Below are positions 1 to 9,174 of a DNA stretch of 64,000 nucleotides, one piece after another. The notes beneath the pieces are model-generated. The model did no database searches. It saw nothing but the letters and a program-made list of their open reading frames with translations, and was not told where the DNA came from. Each line of letters starts with the position of its first letter. The stretch's first letter is position 1. The translations under genes and the position numbers were made by a program. The stretch is taken from positions 1 to 64,000 of the forward strand of contig NZ_WUQY01000014.1 of NCBI RefSeq assembly GCF_009829085.1. The letters run 5' to 3'. Source of the DNA: Sphingobacterium bovisgrunnientis. Its GTDB lineage: Bacteria > Bacteroidota > Bacteroidia > Sphingobacteriales > Sphingobacteriaceae.

Positions 1-52
1 ACAATTTACTGATTATCAGCGCAATGAGCAACTTATTTCTCCTTTTTTATCC

Positions 53-244
53 CTAAATCATAATGCACAACGGGTTATTTAAATCTGTACTATCCAACTG
101 GTGAGTTTTAAGATTTTCTTGCACAAGTTTACCTTTTTGGTTTAGAGCAGTTTGGATGCGGTCTTCTTCCTGAGAATTGGATGTAGGTGTATGGCAATTT
201 GTAAGCATAAAACAGAAAATCGGTAAAAATATTAGAAGCTTCAT
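53..244 (-). CDS. small putative lipoprotein, function unknown
   Basis: The product is 63 residues with a typical lipoprotein signal: Lys after the start, a hydrophobic stretch and a lipobox ending LTNC near residue 18. The mature part is short, polar and Gln/Asn-rich, and I recognise no domain. I chose the ATG at 244-242. A TTG one codon upstream is also open, but the ATG overlaps the TGA of the pentapeptide-repeat gene by one base (TGATG), which suggests translational coupling. It is the last gene of a crp-pentapeptide-lipoprotein run. A plus-strand open frame (2-82) overlaps its 3' end and could be the tail of a convergent gene. Its function is unknown. Confidence 0.55.
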   Translation of the reverse strand: MKLLIFLPIFCFMLTNCHTPTSNSQEEDRIQTALNQKGKLVQENLKTHQLDSTDLNNPLCIMI

Positions 245-810
245 CAAGTGATACGTAATTTATATTTTGTCAACAGATTAGGAAGACTTTGTATGGAAAA
301 TTTTGCGCCAGCGACACGATTTGCTTCGGTATCAAGTTGGAAATTATATGCCGTTGAAAAATCAGCTTTCTCCAAATTACTTTGATAGAAAGTTGCACGC
401 TGCAAATCGCAATTGTCAAAAATTGCTTCTTTTAATAGCGTACTTTCAAAATCTACTTCCTGCATTCGACAAGATTTGAATTTTGTTTTATTAATTTTCA
501 ATCCTGCAAAAGAACAATGGTCGAGTATACTTTCTTCAAATGAAAAACCAATATTGAAAAGATTTGCTGTATGAAATTGTAAACCCAATATTTTGCAGTG
601 CGTAAACTTGCAATCTTGAAACATTGTGTTTTCAATTTTAGCTAAACTTAAGTTACAATTCTCAAAAGTGCAGTCAATGAATTTTATTCCGTTTAATACT
701 GTAGCTTCAAAATTGCAGTGTTCAAATCGGCAATATTCATATTCTGCAATTTCAATGCTTTCTTTTTGAAAGTCTATTTTCTGAAAGGTTTTATCTTCTA
801 TTAAGTTCAT
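244..810 (-). CDS. pentapeptide repeat protein
   Basis: The 188 residues are almost entirely pentapeptide repeats of the A(D/N)LXX / FxxCxF type, with Phe, Leu or Cys at the central position of each five (for example CNFEA, CTFEN, CKFTH, CSFAG). Such repeats fold into a right-handed quadrilateral beta-helix. Family members include the Qnr and MfpA gyrase-protecting proteins, but most Bacteroidota members have no known role, so quinolone protection is only a possibility. There is no signal peptide, so a cytoplasmic location is likely. It starts 8 nt after the Crp/Fnr regulator gene and overlaps the small lipoprotein gene by one base, so the three probably share a transcript. Confidence 0.85.
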   Translation of the reverse strand: MNLIEDKTFQKIDFQKESIEIAEYEYCRFEHCNFEATVLNGIKFIDCTFENCNLSLAKIENTMFQDCKFTHCKILGLQFHTANLFNIGFSFEESILDHCSFAGLKINKTKFKSCRMQEVDFESTLLKEAIFDNCDLQRATFYQSNLEKADFSTAYNFQLDTEANRVAGAKFSIQSLPNLLTKYKLRIT

Positions 811-818
811 TCAAAAAT

Positions 819-1391
819 TTATAAATAAGCCACTTCTTTGCGAATACGGCTCAATGAAGTGTCTGTAATCCCTAGATAAGTTGCAATATGTTTTAATGGT
901 GCTTGTTTGATGATCTGTGGTTTCTCTTGAATCAATTGCAAATACCGTTTGGAAGCAGGCTCGGTGATAATTTCTATTGCTCGTTTTTTGCTCAAATATA
1001 ATTCATAAGACATCCAAGCGCGCCCCCATTCGCGCATAGCGGGTATTTTGTGAAACAATTCTTGAAAATCGTCATAACTAATCTTGTATAAACTGCAATC
1101 CGTCAAACATTGAATGTATTCTTGGGAGGGCACTCTTGGGAAAATTGATGCTACATCAATTACAACTTCATTATTTCCTTTAAAGTCTGTTGTGATTTCA
1201 TTGCCTTCATAATCGTACAAATAAGCACGAACTAATCCCGACTCAATGATATAATATTCATCTTGGATTTTTCCTTTTGAGAGTAACAATTCTCCCTTAT
1301 GGGCTGTGATTTTTTGATGTGCTTGTGCAATTAACTCAAAATCTGATGCTACAAATAGCGGATGTTGGTAGACTTGTTTGAGGATTTCCAT
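819..1391 (-). CDS. Crp/Fnr-family transcriptional regulator
   Basis: The 190-residue protein has an N-terminal cyclic-nucleotide-binding-like beta-barrel (about residues 25-115, with the GELLLSKG...YYIIESGLVRAY pattern) and a C-terminal winged helix (about 145-190, TYLGITDTSLSRIRKE). This is the usual size of the short Bacteroidota Crp/Fnr regulators. I see no cysteine cluster that would bind an iron-sulfur centre, so it is not a classical Fnr. The start is an ATG. It is first in the run with the pentapeptide protein and small lipoprotein, which makes regulation of those genes plausible, though this is inference. Its ligand is unknown. Confidence 0.88.
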   Translation of the reverse strand: MEILKQVYQHPLFVASDFELIAQAHQKITAHKGELLLSKGKIQDEYYIIESGLVRAYLYDYEGNEITTDFKGNNEVVIDVASIFPRVPSQEYIQCLTDCSLYKISYDDFQELFHKIPAMREWGRAWMSYELYLSKKRAIEIITEPASKRYLQLIQEKPQIIKQAPLKHIATYLGITDTSLSRIRKEVAYL

Positions 1392-1437
1392 TTTAGTTTA
1401 AAATAATTCCTTTACAATTTAGGAAAAATCCTATAAA

Positions 1438-3123
1438 TTAAAACGGGTCTGCTACTTCAAATTCAATTATTTGCTTTGTCGTAGGATGTACAAATTGAAT
1501 GTACCCTGCGTGAAGATGTAATCTATCGGCTCTTTTTCCATACAAATCATCACCTACAATCGGCGTATTCAATCCTTTACTGTGCGCGGAGTGCACTCGC
1601 AATTGATGTGTTCTTCCGGTAAGTGGAAAATAGTGAATTCGTGTTTTACCATTTTCAATTGCTACGACGTTGAATTTTGTTTGGGCAGGTTTTCCGTACT
1701 CGTAGCAAACAACTTGCCGCGGCCTGTCTTCCAAATCAACACGCAAAGGCAAATCAATTAGTCCTTCTTCTTGTGTAATAATACCATCTAATAAAGCCGT
1801 ATAACGCTTTTGAATGGTATGCTGTATAAACTGATCTTGTATGAATTGATGTGCTTCCTTATTTTTTGCAATAACCAAAATTCCCGAAGTCGACATATCC
1901 AATCTGTGGATGATGACGGGACCTGTTATTTCTGGATTTCTTGTCAGAATACGTGTTTGTACACTATCTTGGACATTTATTCCTGGAACAGATAGAAACT
2001 CTGCGGGCTTGTTTACCACAATAATATCGTCATCTTCGTAAATAATTTCGATATCGACATTAGAGGCTTGATTTTCTAACATTGGATTCGGATCAACGTC
2101 CAATCCTTGTAGCATATGTCCCAAGATTGGTTCACATTTACCGCGGCAAGAAGGGTAGAAATATTTGTGCTTACGAACCTCTGAACCCGGAGGAGCGCCC
2201 CACCAAAATTCTGCTAAACAAATAGGTTTTAGATTATGGAGATAAGCATACTGCAATAATTTAGGCGCGGCACATTCGCCTGCGCCGGCAGGTGGCAACA
2301 TTTTTATAGCTTCTTCAAAAATATCTAACACCGCACGTGTTTCACCTTTAGCATTTAAGAAGTGGTATTGATCAAACAATCTATTTTGCAGATTTGATGA
2401 TTTAGATTTTCTACTTTCTTTCTTTTCTTCTATCTCTTGAATTAACAGATTTAGCTCATTTTCTATAGCAGCTAATCTATTTTTGCATGTGATTTTCAAT
2501 ACATCGTATTCGTGCTGGTCACGGTAACTTTGCTTGATTAAATCTTGCTCTAATTTTTGATATTCATCTGCCTCTAACACTTCTTTTTGTGCAGTACGAA
2601 TGGATTTACGTTCGGCTTTATTCCTTTTGTGTAAGGCGCGTGCTTCCGCAAGATCTTGCTCATTTTGCTTTTTGCAAAGTTCGGCTTGCCGTTTCAATTC
2701 TGCAATCTTTGGATTTCTCTCCAATTTTTCAATTTCCCGATTTAACGCATTGATAGTTGCTTCTTCGAGTAAGAAAAATCCTTCCGGATCGAGCATATCA
2801 AAAATCGGCGGAATAAAATAGCGGTGTTGATTTGTGCCGGCAAGTTTTCCGGAACAAGCCGCGAGGTAATTCAATTTTCCTTCTTTGTCCTCCACAACCA
2901 AAACGCCAAACATTTTACCAATTACTAACCCTTCTTGACCATCATTCAATCCAAAATTGTGGTCAAAGTCTTGCTGCGTCTCTAAATACTGCTGAACTTC
3001 CTCAGCGGCAATGACGCTAAGCGGATGCGGTTCGTAGCAAAAAGGGAATGTGAATTTTTCGGGTTTTGCAATGGAAGTAATATCTCGTCGGAATGTATGT
3101 AAAAATGAAGTGCTCGAAGCCAT
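1438..3123 (-). CDS. RluA-family pseudouridine synthase with long N-terminal extension
   Basis: The C-terminal ~200 residues are an RluA-type RNA pseudouridine synthase. The catalytic loop HRLDMSTSG carries the nucleophilic Asp at about residue 409, and the later GRTHQLRVH and VGDDLYG motifs are present. The preceding ~370 residues are not in E. coli RluA: a first globular part, a charged coiled coil (about residues 150-260) and a segment with four cysteines (about 284, 302, 326 and 330) that could bind a metal. I start it at the ATG at 3123 (MASSTSF), because a TAnnTTTG box at 3144-3151 lies inside the longer frame that begins at 3195. The RNA target is unknown. It is divergent from the aldo/keto reductase. 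Confidence 0.85.
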   Translation of the reverse strand: MASSTSFLHTFRRDITSIAKPEKFTFPFCYEPHPLSVIAAEEVQQYLETQQDFDHNFGLNDGQEGLVIGKMFGVLVVEDKEGKLNYLAACSGKLAGTNQHRYFIPPIFDMLDPEGFFLLEEATINALNREIEKLERNPKIAELKRQAELCKKQNEQDLAEARALHKRNKAERKSIRTAQKEVLEADEYQKLEQDLIKQSYRDQHEYDVLKITCKNRLAAIENELNLLIQEIEEKKESRKSKSSNLQNRLFDQYHFLNAKGETRAVLDIFEEAIKMLPPAGAGECAAPKLLQYAYLHNLKPICLAEFWWGAPPGSEVRKHKYFYPSCRGKCEPILGHMLQGLDVDPNPMLENQASNVDIEIIYEDDDIIVVNKPAEFLSVPGINVQDSVQTRILTRNPEITGPVIIHRLDMSTSGILVIAKNKEAHQFIQDQFIQHTIQKRYTALLDGIITQEEGLIDLPLRVDLEDRPRQVVCYEYGKPAQTKFNVVAIENGKTRIHYFPLTGRTHQLRVHSAHSKGLNTPIVGDDLYGKRADRLHLHAGYIQFVHPTTKQIIEFEVADPF

Positions 3124-3143
3124 TATTGTCATTTGTTGAACCA

Positions 3144-3151
3144 CAAAATTA
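3144..3151 (-). promoter_or_regulatory. Bacteroidota -7 box (TAATTTTG)
   Basis: The minus strand reads TAATTTTG, an exact match to the TAnnTTTG -7 element of Bacteroidota promoters. It predicts a transcript start near 3141 and supports an initiation codon at 3132 or 3123 for the pseudouridine synthase. No clear -33 TTG is seen. Confidence 0.45.
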
Positions 3152-3272
3152 CTAAGAAAAATCCATTGCTGAACTATTGAAAATGGGCTTTTCATTATGA
3201 CAATTTTATGTCTTGAAGTATTGCATTTTGGGTATGATAATGGCTAAATTAGAGCTATTAAAGCAACTACTT

Positions 3273-4235
3273 ATGGCATTTGAGAAAGTACAATTTGGAC
3301 AATCAGACTTACAAATAATCCCTTTAATTTTTGGTGGAAATGTATTTGGATGGACATTAGATGAGCAACAATCTTTTGAAATTCTGGATGATTTTATTGA
3401 CAATGGTTTTAATGCGATTGATACGTCCAATAATTATTCCCATTGGGTAAAAGGTAACACGGGAGGGGAGTCTGAAGCCATTATTGGAAATTGGCTCTCG
3501 AAAAAAGGAGGTCGTGACAAAGTCGTTCTGATGACAAAAGTTGGTGGAAGATTTGGTTATGAATCAAAATTCAACGTGCAAGGTGCTTATATCAAAGAGC
3601 AAGTGGAACATTCGCTTCGTCGTTTCCAAACTGACTATATCGATGTATACCAAACGCACTATGATGACGAGGTGACGCCTATTGAAGAGACTCTGCGTGC
3701 ATATGAGGATTTAATCAAGGAAGGCAAGGTGCGTTATATAGGTGCTTCGAATATTAATCCAGAAAGATTTGTCGAAAGTTTGGATATCGCTAAGTACAAA
3801 AATTTGCCAAGTTACATTTCTTTGCAACCTGAATACAATTTATTTGATAGATCGAAGTTTGAAAATCTTTACCAGAAATTAGCATTGGAAAAACAGATAG
3901 CTGTTATTCCATATTATTCATTGGCGAGCGGATTTTTGAGTGGGAAATATCAGTCCAAAGAAGACTTCAACCAATCTGTTCGCGGGAAGGGAATTCAAGA
4001 CAAATATTGGAATGAACGTGGAAGAAGAATTGTTGCGGCACAACAGGAACTTGCCGAACAATATAATGTTTCCCCTTCGGCTATTGCTTTGGCTTGGTTA
4101 TTGGCTCAACCATCTATCACAGCACCAATTGCTAGTGCGACGAAGTTTGAGCATACAGATGCCTTTGTTGATGCGCTCTATATAAAATTGGCTGATGAAG
4201 ATATTCAAAAATTAAATGAAGCAAGTACATATTAA
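3273..4235 (+). CDS. aldo/keto reductase
   Basis: The 320-residue (alpha/beta)8 NAD(P)H-dependent oxidoreductase has the AKR tetrad: Asp and Tyr in AIDTSNNYSHW, Lys in VVLMTKVGG and His in YQTHYDD. The C-terminal cofactor-binding region (IAPIASATK) is also present. I chose the ATG at 3273 (MAFEKVQFG), which matches the family's usual N-terminus. The frame stays open upstream to a TTG at 3213, but those 20 residues have no family counterpart. The dps gene starts 12 nt downstream, so the two are probably cotranscribed, which hints at a role in aldehyde or oxidative stress. The substrate cannot be named from sequence. Confidence 0.9.
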   Translation: MAFEKVQFGQSDLQIIPLIFGGNVFGWTLDEQQSFEILDDFIDNGFNAIDTSNNYSHWVKGNTGGESEAIIGNWLSKKGGRDKVVLMTKVGGRFGYESKFNVQGAYIKEQVEHSLRRFQTDYIDVYQTHYDDEVTPIEETLRAYEDLIKEGKVRYIGASNINPERFVESLDIAKYKNLPSYISLQPEYNLFDRSKFENLYQKLALEKQIAVIPYYSLASGFLSGKYQSKEDFNQSVRGKGIQDKYWNERGRRIVAAQQELAEQYNVSPSAIALAWLLAQPSITAPIASATKFEHTDAFVDALYIKLADEDIQKLNEASTY

Positions 4236-4247
4236 AAAATATACATT

Positions 4248-4718
4248 ATGAAAACAAATATTGGAATAAAAGAGAAGGATACTGCAGCTGTTGCAGAGAT
4301 TTTAAATAAATTGTTAGCGGATCATAACGTGTTATATACAAAAGCTAGAAATGCACATTGGAATGTGGTAGGTCCAGATTTTCATGCGCAGCATTTGTTT
4401 TTCGAAACTATTTATGATGCTTTGGCTGAAACTATCGATGAGATAGCAGAACGTGTGCGTGCCATCGGACATTATGCAGTAGGTTCTTTAAAAGAGTTTT
4501 TGGAGTTAACCCAACTTTCGGAAGAAAAACCAGCTAAAAATAATAGTCAAAGCTATATTAAAGCATTATTGAATGATTTCGAAAGCGTCATCATTTCTAT
4601 TCGCGGAAACATAGAAACAGTTGAAAAGCATGGTGATGCTGGAACGGAAGATTTCTTAGTCGGCATTATGGAAGCGCATGAAAAAACAGCTTGGATGCTA
4701 AGAGCGCATTTACAATAG
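4248..4718 (+). CDS. dps: Dps-family ferritin-like protein
   Basis: This 156-residue four-helix protein carries the Dps inter-subunit ferroxidase pattern: NAHWNVVG, then HAQHLFFETIYDALAETIDEIAERV, which supplies the His, Asp and Glu iron ligands. Family members form dodecamers that oxidise Fe(II) with peroxide, store the iron and often coat DNA. There is no Lys-rich N-terminal DNA-binding tail beyond MKTNIGIKEK, so DNA binding is uncertain. It follows the aldo/keto reductase closely and ends at a strong terminator, giving a two-gene stress-type unit. Confidence 0.93.
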   Translation: MKTNIGIKEKDTAAVAEILNKLLADHNVLYTKARNAHWNVVGPDFHAQHLFFETIYDALAETIDEIAERVRAIGHYAVGSLKEFLELTQLSEEKPAKNNSQSYIKALLNDFESVIISIRGNIETVEKHGDAGTEDFLVGIMEAHEKTAWMLRAHLQ

Positions 4719-4733
4719 AAGAGACAATCAATT

Positions 4734-4772
4734 AAAACGAGCTACAAAATCATTCTAGCTCGTTTTGGTTTT
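4734..4772 (+). terminator. rho-independent terminator after dps
   Basis: A perfect 10-bp stem (AAAACGAGCT at 4734-4743 with AGCTCGTTTT at 4757-4766) is followed by a T-rich run (GGTTTT). Confidence 0.85.
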
Positions 4773-4931
4773 ATGAGATTTTTGCTTCATCATTAATAAA
4801 CAGTAATAGAATTCCTATAATTAAAATTCTGGTTTTGCTTTTGGGTGTTTAATTTAAATAGCAATTTTCCCCCAAAAATTCCGTTAATTTGTAGCTTCAT
4901 TAATTTGTAAATAACCTTACAACAATATAAT

Positions 4932-6134
4932 ATGATTATTCAACCACGTGTAAGAGGTTTTATATGTTTGACGTCACATCCAGAAGGAACGGCGCAAAAT
5001 ATCAAAAACCAAATCGAGTATGTAAAATCAAAAGGAAAAATTGCTAATGGACCTAAGAAAGTGCTAGTAATTGGCGCCTCTACAGGCTTCGGTTTGGCAT
5101 CGCGTATTTCAGCGGCTTTCGGATCTGATGCAGCGACAATTGGTGTATTTTTCGAAAAACCAGCTGCTCCAGGCAAACCTGGTACTGCAGGATGGTACAA
5201 TTCTGCTGCTTTCGAAAATGAAGCACATGCTGCAGGTCTTTATGCAAAAAGTATCAATGGTGACGCATTCTCAGACGATGTGAAAGCGAAAACTATCGAA
5301 TTGATAAAACAAGATTTAGGACAGGTGGATTTAGTAGTGTATTCATTAGCATCTCCACGTCGTACGCATCCTAAAACTGGTGTAGCTCATGCTTCAGTTT
5401 TGAAGCCTATTGGTGTGCCATTTACGGATAAAACAGTAGATTTCCACTCGGGTGTTGTATCTGATATAACCATTAATCCAATTGAGAATGATGAAGATAT
5501 CGCAAATACAGTAGCGGTAATGGGTGGTGAAGATTGGAAATTCTGGATCGAAGAATTGAAAGCTGCTGGCGTATTAGCTGAAGGTGTTAAAACTGTCGCT
5601 TACTCGTATATTGGCCCTGAATTGACATACCCAATCTACCGTAATGGTACGATTGGTCGTGCAAAAGATGATTTGGAAGGTACTGTTCCTGCATTGAATG
5701 ATCTTTTAGCTGATCTTAATGGTGTATCTTATGTGTCTGTTAACAAGGCATTGGTTACGCAATCTTCATCCGCTATTCCAGTTGTTCCATTGTATATTTC
5801 ATTGTTGTATAAAGTGATGAAAGAAAAAGGTATTCACGAAGGTACAATCGAGCAAATGCAACGTTTGTTTGCGGAGCGTTTGTACACTGCGGATGGCGAA
5901 GTTGCTGTAGATGAAAAAGGTCGTATCCGTGTGGACGATTGGGAAATGCGCGAAGACGTACAAGAAGAAGTGGCTAAATTGTGGGCGCAGACGACTACCG
6001 AAAATCTGGAAGAAATTTCAGATATTAAAGGTTACCGTGATGAGTTTTTCCACTTGTTCGGTTTCAACTTCCCTGAAGTAAACTACGAAGCAGATTCAAA
6101 AGAAGTGGTTAACGTACCAAGTATCGAAGGATAA
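4932..6134 (+). CDS. fabV: FabV-type trans-2-enoyl-CoA/ACP reductase
   Basis: The 400-residue protein is NADH-dependent and catalyses the last reductive step of each fatty-acid elongation cycle. The N-terminus MIIQPRVRGFICLTSHPEG is the FabV hallmark. The Rossmann motif is VLVIGASTGFGLASR (about residues 44-58). The active site is the long-spaced Tyr-x8-Lys of FabV (Y236 and K245, in IYRNGTIGRAK), unlike the Tyr-x6-Lys of FabI. Length and both ends match the family. It is monocistronic: a terminator precedes it and another follows. The FabV class is known to be insensitive to triclosan. Two TTAATTTG sequences at 4884-4907 could supply the -7 box. Confidence 0.96.
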   Translation: MIIQPRVRGFICLTSHPEGTAQNIKNQIEYVKSKGKIANGPKKVLVIGASTGFGLASRISAAFGSDAATIGVFFEKPAAPGKPGTAGWYNSAAFENEAHAAGLYAKSINGDAFSDDVKAKTIELIKQDLGQVDLVVYSLASPRRTHPKTGVAHASVLKPIGVPFTDKTVDFHSGVVSDITINPIENDEDIANTVAVMGGEDWKFWIEELKAAGVLAEGVKTVAYSYIGPELTYPIYRNGTIGRAKDDLEGTVPALNDLLADLNGVSYVSVNKALVTQSSSAIPVVPLYISLLYKVMKEKGIHEGTIEQMQRLFAERLYTADGEVAVDEKGRIRVDDWEMREDVQEEVAKLWAQTTTENLEEISDIKGYRDEFFHLFGFNFPEVNYEADSKEVVNVPSIEG

Positions 6135-6154
6135 TTTCGATAATAAATTATTTG

Positions 6155-6194
6155 CAAAAGGTCAGTAACATATTGTTATTGACCTTTTGTGTTT
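6155..6194 (+). terminator. rho-independent terminator after fabV
   Basis: The 16-bp stem (6155-6170 with 6174-6189) has a single G-T wobble and a 3-nt loop and is followed by TGTGTTTT. Confidence 0.88.
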
Positions 6195-6284
6195 TAATAT
6201 GTTAACATGCTGTTAAATACCTAGTATGATTAGTGTTACGGGGAAATTTTTTCCTATATTTAATATACTAATCAATTTTATATT

Positions 6285-8819
6285 ATGAGAAAACTTCTGT
6301 TACTCGTATTTGTGTTCTTAAGTCATCAAATAAATGCGCAAATTCCAAAAGATTTACAAGGATACTGGCAATTCAAAGTGGATAAACCTGGTGATTGGAA
6401 TGGGTTCGAAATTTGGGAAGATTATATTGAAAGTTTCTATCAAATTTATAAAGTAAAATCAGTGGAAAAGATTGATGGTAAGATTTTATTGGTATTGGAT
6501 GCTCCAAATAATATCGTTTATGAGTTTCTAGAAAATGTTGGTCCACAACGAAACGTGAAAATTAGTACACGTAAAGATACCATTTTATGTACTCAGTTTG
6601 ATCGCAATCCAGATATAGACTATATGAAGATTGAAGAATCATCCCTTACAAAAAACAATTGGTTGAACAGCAAAGATCTTAAACAGAAACTGGTTTTTGA
6701 AAGTAACTCTTTGCAAATAGGAAGTGATATATGGAATATAAGATGGTTTGGTAAATATAAACTCAATAATGAATACCGCGCATTGGTGGAGCACAATGGT
6801 ATTAAGCGATTATTATACCTATCACCAAACAAGAATTCGTTAAAAATGGTGTACGATATGAAACCCCATTTTTATTCAAAAGAAGGACCATTTCCTGCAG
6901 TATATGATTTCATCGGCAATTATTATGACTCCAAGTCTAATGATTGGAAATACGGATTTTTTGAAGAATTTGCATTGATAGAAGGGCAAACAGCTTTTTA
7001 TAATACTGTTGAAAAAAGGGTAGATGGTTTTAAAGTAACTTTCTTTGATAAGAAGAAATATAAACCAATACATATAAAAGTTGAAGATAAGAAAATTATA
7101 ATCGACAAAGTAACTTATACTAAAGTCGACAAATTCCTGCCAAGTTATTCAGGAAAAGATACATCTTCTTTCTATGACTCAAAGTTTTCAAAATTAGATA
7201 CGGCTATCATTTCTGGATATATCCGTAATAATAATTCAACAGATCCATTTTCAGTTGGCGTGAATAATTGGTTAAATGGTGAGGCTGAAAATTTTTATGG
7301 CGATGTAGATGAGTACGGCTTTTTTACAGTAAAGGTTCCATTGTATAATACTTCACAAGTGTTTATCGATTGGAGAAGGTCAAATATTACAGATGTTTTA
7401 ACTCCTGGCGAAAAATACTTTTTATACAAAGATTTGTCTACAGGTGAGACTATTTTTCAAGGAAAGAATGCACGTTTTCATAATGAGTTAGTAAAATATG
7501 AGGATTACACATCTAGATATAATATTTATCCAAAGACGAGTGAAGCTTGGCAAGCTAGAAAAAATCATGAGCGGACTTTAAAAGATACTTTATTTTTAAA
7601 TCTTAAATTAGCTCAATTGGATAGTTTAAGAAAGATAAATCTAGATTTTTTGAATCAAGCCAATTTGTCTAATCGTACGAAGTACTTTATCAATAAGGAA
7701 ACCGATTATACTATAGCTAGTGACTTGATGCAGAAAAAGTTTCAATTGAATTATCAGACAAAAGAAAAGTTTTCTGAAAAATACATGAATATAATCAAAG
7801 AGAATTTCTTCGATCACAATGTTGTGCCAATAAGTCTTATACGCGATAATCAGATTTTTTTAAGAGATTATTTGAATTATCAGAGCAGATTTTTGGATAT
7901 GGGTAATGACGTTCTTTATCATGATGAAATTGTTGTAAAATTAATCAATAACGGCGATATAGAAGCTGATGCAGAATTGAAGAAATATGCAGCTCTCAAT
8001 CTGAGAAAAATTTTAAACACGATATCTGATCAAGATTCCATTGAGTTTAGTAATTTTACTAAGCAAGACTCATCTATTGTAAAGCGATATTCTAGTTTGG
8101 TTGCCGAATCTAGTGAATTAATTGACAATGCAATTTCACAAGAATTTCAAGTTGTGCGTCATATAGAAGCATATGAAAATATTGCGCCGGAAGTTGTTAA
8201 GAATCTGTTTTTGTCAGAGAATATACTAAGTTTATTCAAAAATAGACCAATTCCATTATCAGATAAAAATTTGGAAGACTTGACCAAATCTATTAGTAAT
8301 CAATTTTTAAAATCACAAATTGTTCTAGAGAACGAAAAATTGAAAAAAATAGCTTCTGGTGAACTTAAATATGCAGATAATCTCAAAAACACAGATCATC
8401 TGAAAGAAGCAAAAGATGCGGACAAGATAATTGCAGAGATCTTGGCTCCCCACAAAGGCAAAGTGGTGTATATGGATTTCTGGGGTACTTGGTGTGGTCC
8501 TTGTGTGGCAGAAATGGAAAATGCCCCAGCAGCGAAAATGGCTGTGGCGGATAAGGATGTCGTATTTATCTATATGGCAAATAGTACACCGAAAGCAGCA
8601 TGGGAAAATTTTATTAAAGCCAAAAATCTTGAAGGTGCAAATGTTATACATTATAATCTGCCATCGGAACAACAAGCTATGGTTGAAAGAAGATTAGAGA
8701 TTAATGGATTTCCAACTTATATGTTATTCGACAAAGGAGGAAGTTTGGTAAATAACCAAGCTCCGAGACCTAGTAATTTAGGCGCTTTAGTAAAGGAAAT
8801 AGAAAAATTGTTAGAATAA
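6285..8819 (+). CDS. large exported TlpA/thioredoxin-like protein
   Basis: The 844-residue protein begins with a signal peptide (MRKLLLLVFVFLSHQINAQ). The last ~140 residues form a TlpA/AhpC-type thioredoxin domain with the redox motif WGTWCGPC at residues 733-740. The ~700 residues before it are not clearly assignable: a beta-rich N-terminal part containing lipocalin-like stretches, then a helical region. Bacteroidota encode many such exported proteins with a long N-terminal part and a C-terminal thioredoxin. Thiol-disulfide exchange in the periplasm is the probable chemistry. The partner is unknown. It lies between the fabV terminator and a convergent VOC gene 4 nt away. Confidence 0.8.
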   Translation: MRKLLLLVFVFLSHQINAQIPKDLQGYWQFKVDKPGDWNGFEIWEDYIESFYQIYKVKSVEKIDGKILLVLDAPNNIVYEFLENVGPQRNVKISTRKDTILCTQFDRNPDIDYMKIEESSLTKNNWLNSKDLKQKLVFESNSLQIGSDIWNIRWFGKYKLNNEYRALVEHNGIKRLLYLSPNKNSLKMVYDMKPHFYSKEGPFPAVYDFIGNYYDSKSNDWKYGFFEEFALIEGQTAFYNTVEKRVDGFKVTFFDKKKYKPIHIKVEDKKIIIDKVTYTKVDKFLPSYSGKDTSSFYDSKFSKLDTAIISGYIRNNNSTDPFSVGVNNWLNGEAENFYGDVDEYGFFTVKVPLYNTSQVFIDWRRSNITDVLTPGEKYFLYKDLSTGETIFQGKNARFHNELVKYEDYTSRYNIYPKTSEAWQARKNHERTLKDTLFLNLKLAQLDSLRKINLDFLNQANLSNRTKYFINKETDYTIASDLMQKKFQLNYQTKEKFSEKYMNIIKENFFDHNVVPISLIRDNQIFLRDYLNYQSRFLDMGNDVLYHDEIVVKLINNGDIEADAELKKYAALNLRKILNTISDQDSIEFSNFTKQDSSIVKRYSSLVAESSELIDNAISQEFQVVRHIEAYENIAPEVVKNLFLSENILSLFKNRPIPLSDKNLEDLTKSISNQFLKSQIVLENEKLKKIASGELKYADNLKNTDHLKEAKDADKIIAEILAPHKGKVVYMDFWGTWCGPCVAEMENAPAAKMAVADKDVVFIYMANSTPKAAWENFIKAKNLEGANVIHYNLPSEQQAMVERRLEINGFPTYMLFDKGGSLVNNQAPRPSNLGALVKEIEKLLE

Positions 8820-8823
8820 GACT

Positions 8824-9174
8824 TTATAATCCTTGCCCAAAAGTGAGTAAGTTGTAGACCGGGTCAAGCAATGAAAATTCAATTTGTCCCCATGGTTTTG
8901 TTTCAAGAAGACCATTGGGATGAATTGGTATTTGAAGCCCTAACAATGCTTGATAAAGTTTTTGAATTTCGTTAGTACGAATATAGACTTGACCATAATT
9001 GTTCAATGGATCTAGATCTTTGAATAAAAAGAAATGTATTTCTATACTGTCTTTCTTCAATATTATATAATCTCCATAATCAGCAATTTCCGTAAACCCT
9101 AATTTCACAATATAGAATTCTTTTGTAGCCTCTTTGTTCCGCATGGGTAACTTTGGGTTAATAGCAGTCAACAT
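8824..9174 (-). CDS. VOC-family (glyoxalase/bleomycin-resistance-like) protein
   Basis: The 116-residue protein has the beta-alpha-beta-beta-beta modules of the vicinal oxygen chelate fold (AINPKLPMRN, then EFYIVKLGFTEIA, with a second module ending FSLLDPVYNLLTFGQ). It resembles bleomycin-binding/glyoxalase-superfamily proteins. These either bind a drug or catalyse metal-dependent chemistry, and the sequence does not say which. The ATG at 9174 gives the normal family length. A GTG at 9204 is open but adds ten residues without family support. Its stop is 4 nt from the stop of the convergent TlpA-like gene. Confidence 0.78.
   Translation of the reverse strand: MLTAINPKLPMRNKEATKEFYIVKLGFTEIADYGDYIILKKDSIEIHFFLFKDLDPLNNYGQVYIRTNEIQKLYQALLGLQIPIHPNGLLETKPWGQIEFSLLDPVYNLLTFGQGL

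Noticed and set aside
2..82. Plus-strand frame open from the left edge, ending TAA at 80-82
   Set aside because: It could be the C-terminal tail of a gene left of the window, but 26 residues overlapping the lipoprotein gene are too little to support a call.
8325..8675. 116-codon minus-strand open frame
   Set aside because: Antisense to the TlpA-like C-terminal domain; rich in Phe, Ile and Cys with no domain.
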